Origin: Flavobacteriales bacterium
GTDB lineage: Bacteria; Bacteroidota; Bacteroidia; Flavobacteriales; Flavobacteriaceae
Assembly (NCBI GenBank): GCA_027031025.1
Contig: JALVEJ010000293.1
Span: 1-7,003 of the forward strand
Reading direction: 5' to 3'
Length of the DNA stretch: 7,003 bases
The notes below the pieces were generated by a model that did not search any database, had not been told where the DNA came from, and worked only from the letters and a program-made list of their open reading frames with translations. Positions 6,119 to 7,003 of the stretch are shown here, in pieces. The position numbers and the translations under genes are program-made. Positions within the stretch are counted from its first letter, which is position 1. Every line of letters starts with the position of its first letter.

Positions 6119-6126
6119 TAAATTTG
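6119..6126 (+). promoter_or_regulatory. Putative -7 promoter box of the nuo operon
   Basis: TAAATTTG matches TAnnTTTG exactly, with 22 nt to the nuoA ATG. A second identical box lies 53 bp upstream at 6066-6073, so there may be two starts. Neither box has a clear -33 TTG. Confidence 0.5.
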
Positions 6127-6148
6127 TCTTTTATTATAATAAAGCTTT

Positions 6149-6499
6149 ATGGGAACAATTGCAATTTTGGTGTTTATATTAGCAGGCTTTGCTTTAATAT
6201 TGATAGCCAATAACTTATCTAATTTAATTTCACATAAATCATCTAATCCGGATAAGTTTGAACCTTATGAGTCCGGGGTTAAGACCATCGGACCGACTTG
6301 GGTTCGTTTTAGAGTAGGTTACTACTTATTTGCTTTGGTTTTTTTAATCTTTGATGTCGAAATTATTTTCTTGGTGCCTTGGTCAGTTGTGTTTAAAAAA
6401 CTGGGCGCCGTTGCTTTAATAGACATTATTATATTCTTATTTATTTTAGGTCTGGGATTGATTTATGCACTTAAAAAACGCGCTTTAAAATGGGTTTAG
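6149..6499 (+). CDS. nuoA: NADH-quinone oxidoreductase subunit A
   Basis: A 116-residue membrane subunit of complex I (the ND3 homologue), near the junction of the membrane arm and the peripheral arm. It has three transmembrane helices (about 3-26, 57-79 and 86-107). The long loop between helices 1 and 2 holds FEPYESGV (37-44), the counterpart of the YECG motif; the loop cysteine of other taxa is a serine here. Helix 2 carries FDVEIIFLVPW (68-78), whose D69 and E71 match the conserved acidic pair (D79/E81 in E. coli NuoA). It is the first gene of a nuo operon, with a promoter-like box 22 nt upstream, and its stop overlaps the likely start of nuoB by 10 nt. No strong Shine-Dalgarno sequence is visible. 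The length is slightly below that of the E. coli protein (147), mainly at the ends, and is normal for short NuoA forms. Confidence 0.96.
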   Translation: MGTIAILVFILAGFALILIANNLSNLISHKSSNPDKFEPYESGVKTIGPTWVRFRVGYYLFALVFLIFDVEIIFLVPWSVVFKKLGAVALIDIIIFLFILGLGLIYALKKRALKWV

Positions 6500-7003
6500 A
6501 TAACAAAATGAATTGGATAGGGGATACACCGCAAAAACCCTATTCGCACAATCAAATAGCCAATGATTTTCCGGGACAAATTATTCCTGCCGGAAACGGT
6601 GGCAATATCATTGTAGGCTCTATTGACAAAATTATCAACTGGGGACGTTCAAACTCGCTATGGCCTTTATACTTCGGAACGAGCTGCTGCGCCATTGAAA
6701 TGATGCAAACCGGTGCGGCGCGCCACGACTGGTCTCGCTTCGGATTTGAAGTAGCACGTCCTACACCACGACAAGCCGATGTCATTATCATTGCCGGAAC
6801 CATTACCATGAAAATGGCGCCGGTTTTACGCCGTTTATACGACCAAATGGCAGAGCCGAAATATGTAATTGCCATGGGAGCTTGTGCTATTTCGGGTGGT
6901 CCTTTTTACTATAATACGTATTCCGTAGTAAAAGGTGCTGACCACGTGATTCCGGTAGATGTATATGTGCCGGGTTGTCCGCCACGCCCCGAAGCCTTGC
7001 TCG
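6490..7003 (+). CDS. nuoB: NADH-quinone oxidoreductase subunit B (3' end beyond window)
   Basis: An open frame of 171 codons running off the right edge. It encodes the peripheral-arm subunit that holds iron-sulphur cluster N2, the last electron carrier before quinone. The four cluster ligands are visible: tandem C66-C67 in FGTSCCAIEMM, C132 in MGACAISGG and C163 in VPGCPPRPEAL. The invariant INWGRSNSLWPL (49-60), VARPTPRQADV (88-98) and IPVDVYVPGC (154-163) confirm the family. The C67-C132 spacing (65) equals that of E. coli, while C132-C163 is 31 rather than 29 because of a slightly longer PFYYNTYS loop. Two starts are possible: ATG 6490, overlapping nuoA by 10 nt, and in-frame ATG 6508. I prefer 6490 because translational coupling and an MGLDNK-type N-terminus are plausible, but the N-terminus is poorly conserved. 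The last 20 or so residues should lie outside. Confidence 0.96.
   Translation, partial: MGLDNKMNWIGDTPQKPYSHNQIANDFPGQIIPAGNGGNIIVGSIDKIINWGRSNSLWPLYFGTSCCAIEMMQTGAARHDWSRFGFEVARPTPRQADVIIIAGTITMKMAPVLRRLYDQMAEPKYVIAMGACAISGGPFYYNTYSVVKGADHVIPVDVYVPGCPPRPEALL

Larger units (their letters stand above)
5685..6148. other. Divergent kbl/nuoA spacer, non-coding
   Basis: This is 464 bp without a credible open reading frame on either strand. From left to right it holds the kbl promoter box, a GC-rich hairpin flanked by 10-bp direct repeats, and an AT-rich stretch with degenerate TTGGTTA-like heptads (5895-5917; TGG at 5896, 5903 and 5911). After these come two further repeat-like segments (5949-5999 and 6034-6051), a dyad, and the nuo promoter. 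The GC-rich islands stand out against the AT-rich surroundings. I see no tRNA, riboswitch or structured RNA of a known class. Confidence 0.7.

Noticed and set aside
6552..6875. 107-codon open frame on the minus strand
   Set aside because: It lies wholly inside nuoB, whose cluster ligands and conserved motifs are unmistakable on the plus strand.

Overview
The window looks like a piece of a Bacteroidota chromosome. The DNA is AT-rich. Three start codons are preceded by exact matches to the Bacteroidota -7 promoter element TAnnTTTG, and ribosome binding sites are weak. The coding content fits the phylum: an OmpA-like porin with thrombospondin type-3 repeats, a lipoprotein-type plant-class asparaginase, an HGSNAT/DUF5009-like membrane acyltransferase and the start of a nuo operon. 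The genus cannot be told from the sequence.

Layout. Positions 1-68 hold two copies of a short palindromic intergenic repeat, cut by the left edge. A multi-pass membrane acyltransferase (278-1417, plus) meets tail to tail, with an 11-bp overlap, a small four-helix membrane protein of unknown function (1407-1934, minus). Upstream of that on the minus strand come a secreted isoaspartyl peptidase/asparaginase (1963-2988), a strong rho-independent terminator (3015-3050), an OmpA-family outer-membrane protein (3071-4423) and glycine C-acetyltransferase kbl (4488-5684). A 464-bp divergent spacer (5685-6148) carries several interspersed-repeat fragments and the putative nuo control region. The nuo operon begins with nuoA (6149-6499) and nuoB (6490 to the right edge, incomplete).

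Function. Most of these genes are unrelated housekeeping or envelope genes that happen to be adjacent. kbl (threonine/glycine catabolism) and the asparaginase (isoaspartyl dipeptides/asparagine) both belong to amino-acid breakdown, and nuoAB start respiratory complex I. I see no CRISPR array, insertion sequence with transposase, defence gene, tRNA, rRNA or riboswitch, and no clear evidence of a novel multi-gene system. The most interesting non-coding signal is an FNR/DNR-like dyad (ATGAC-N4-GTCAT) about 40 bp upstream of the likely nuo transcription start. The other points of note are the repeat mosaic in the same spacer, the uncharacterised membrane protein, and the terminator packed against the asparaginase start.
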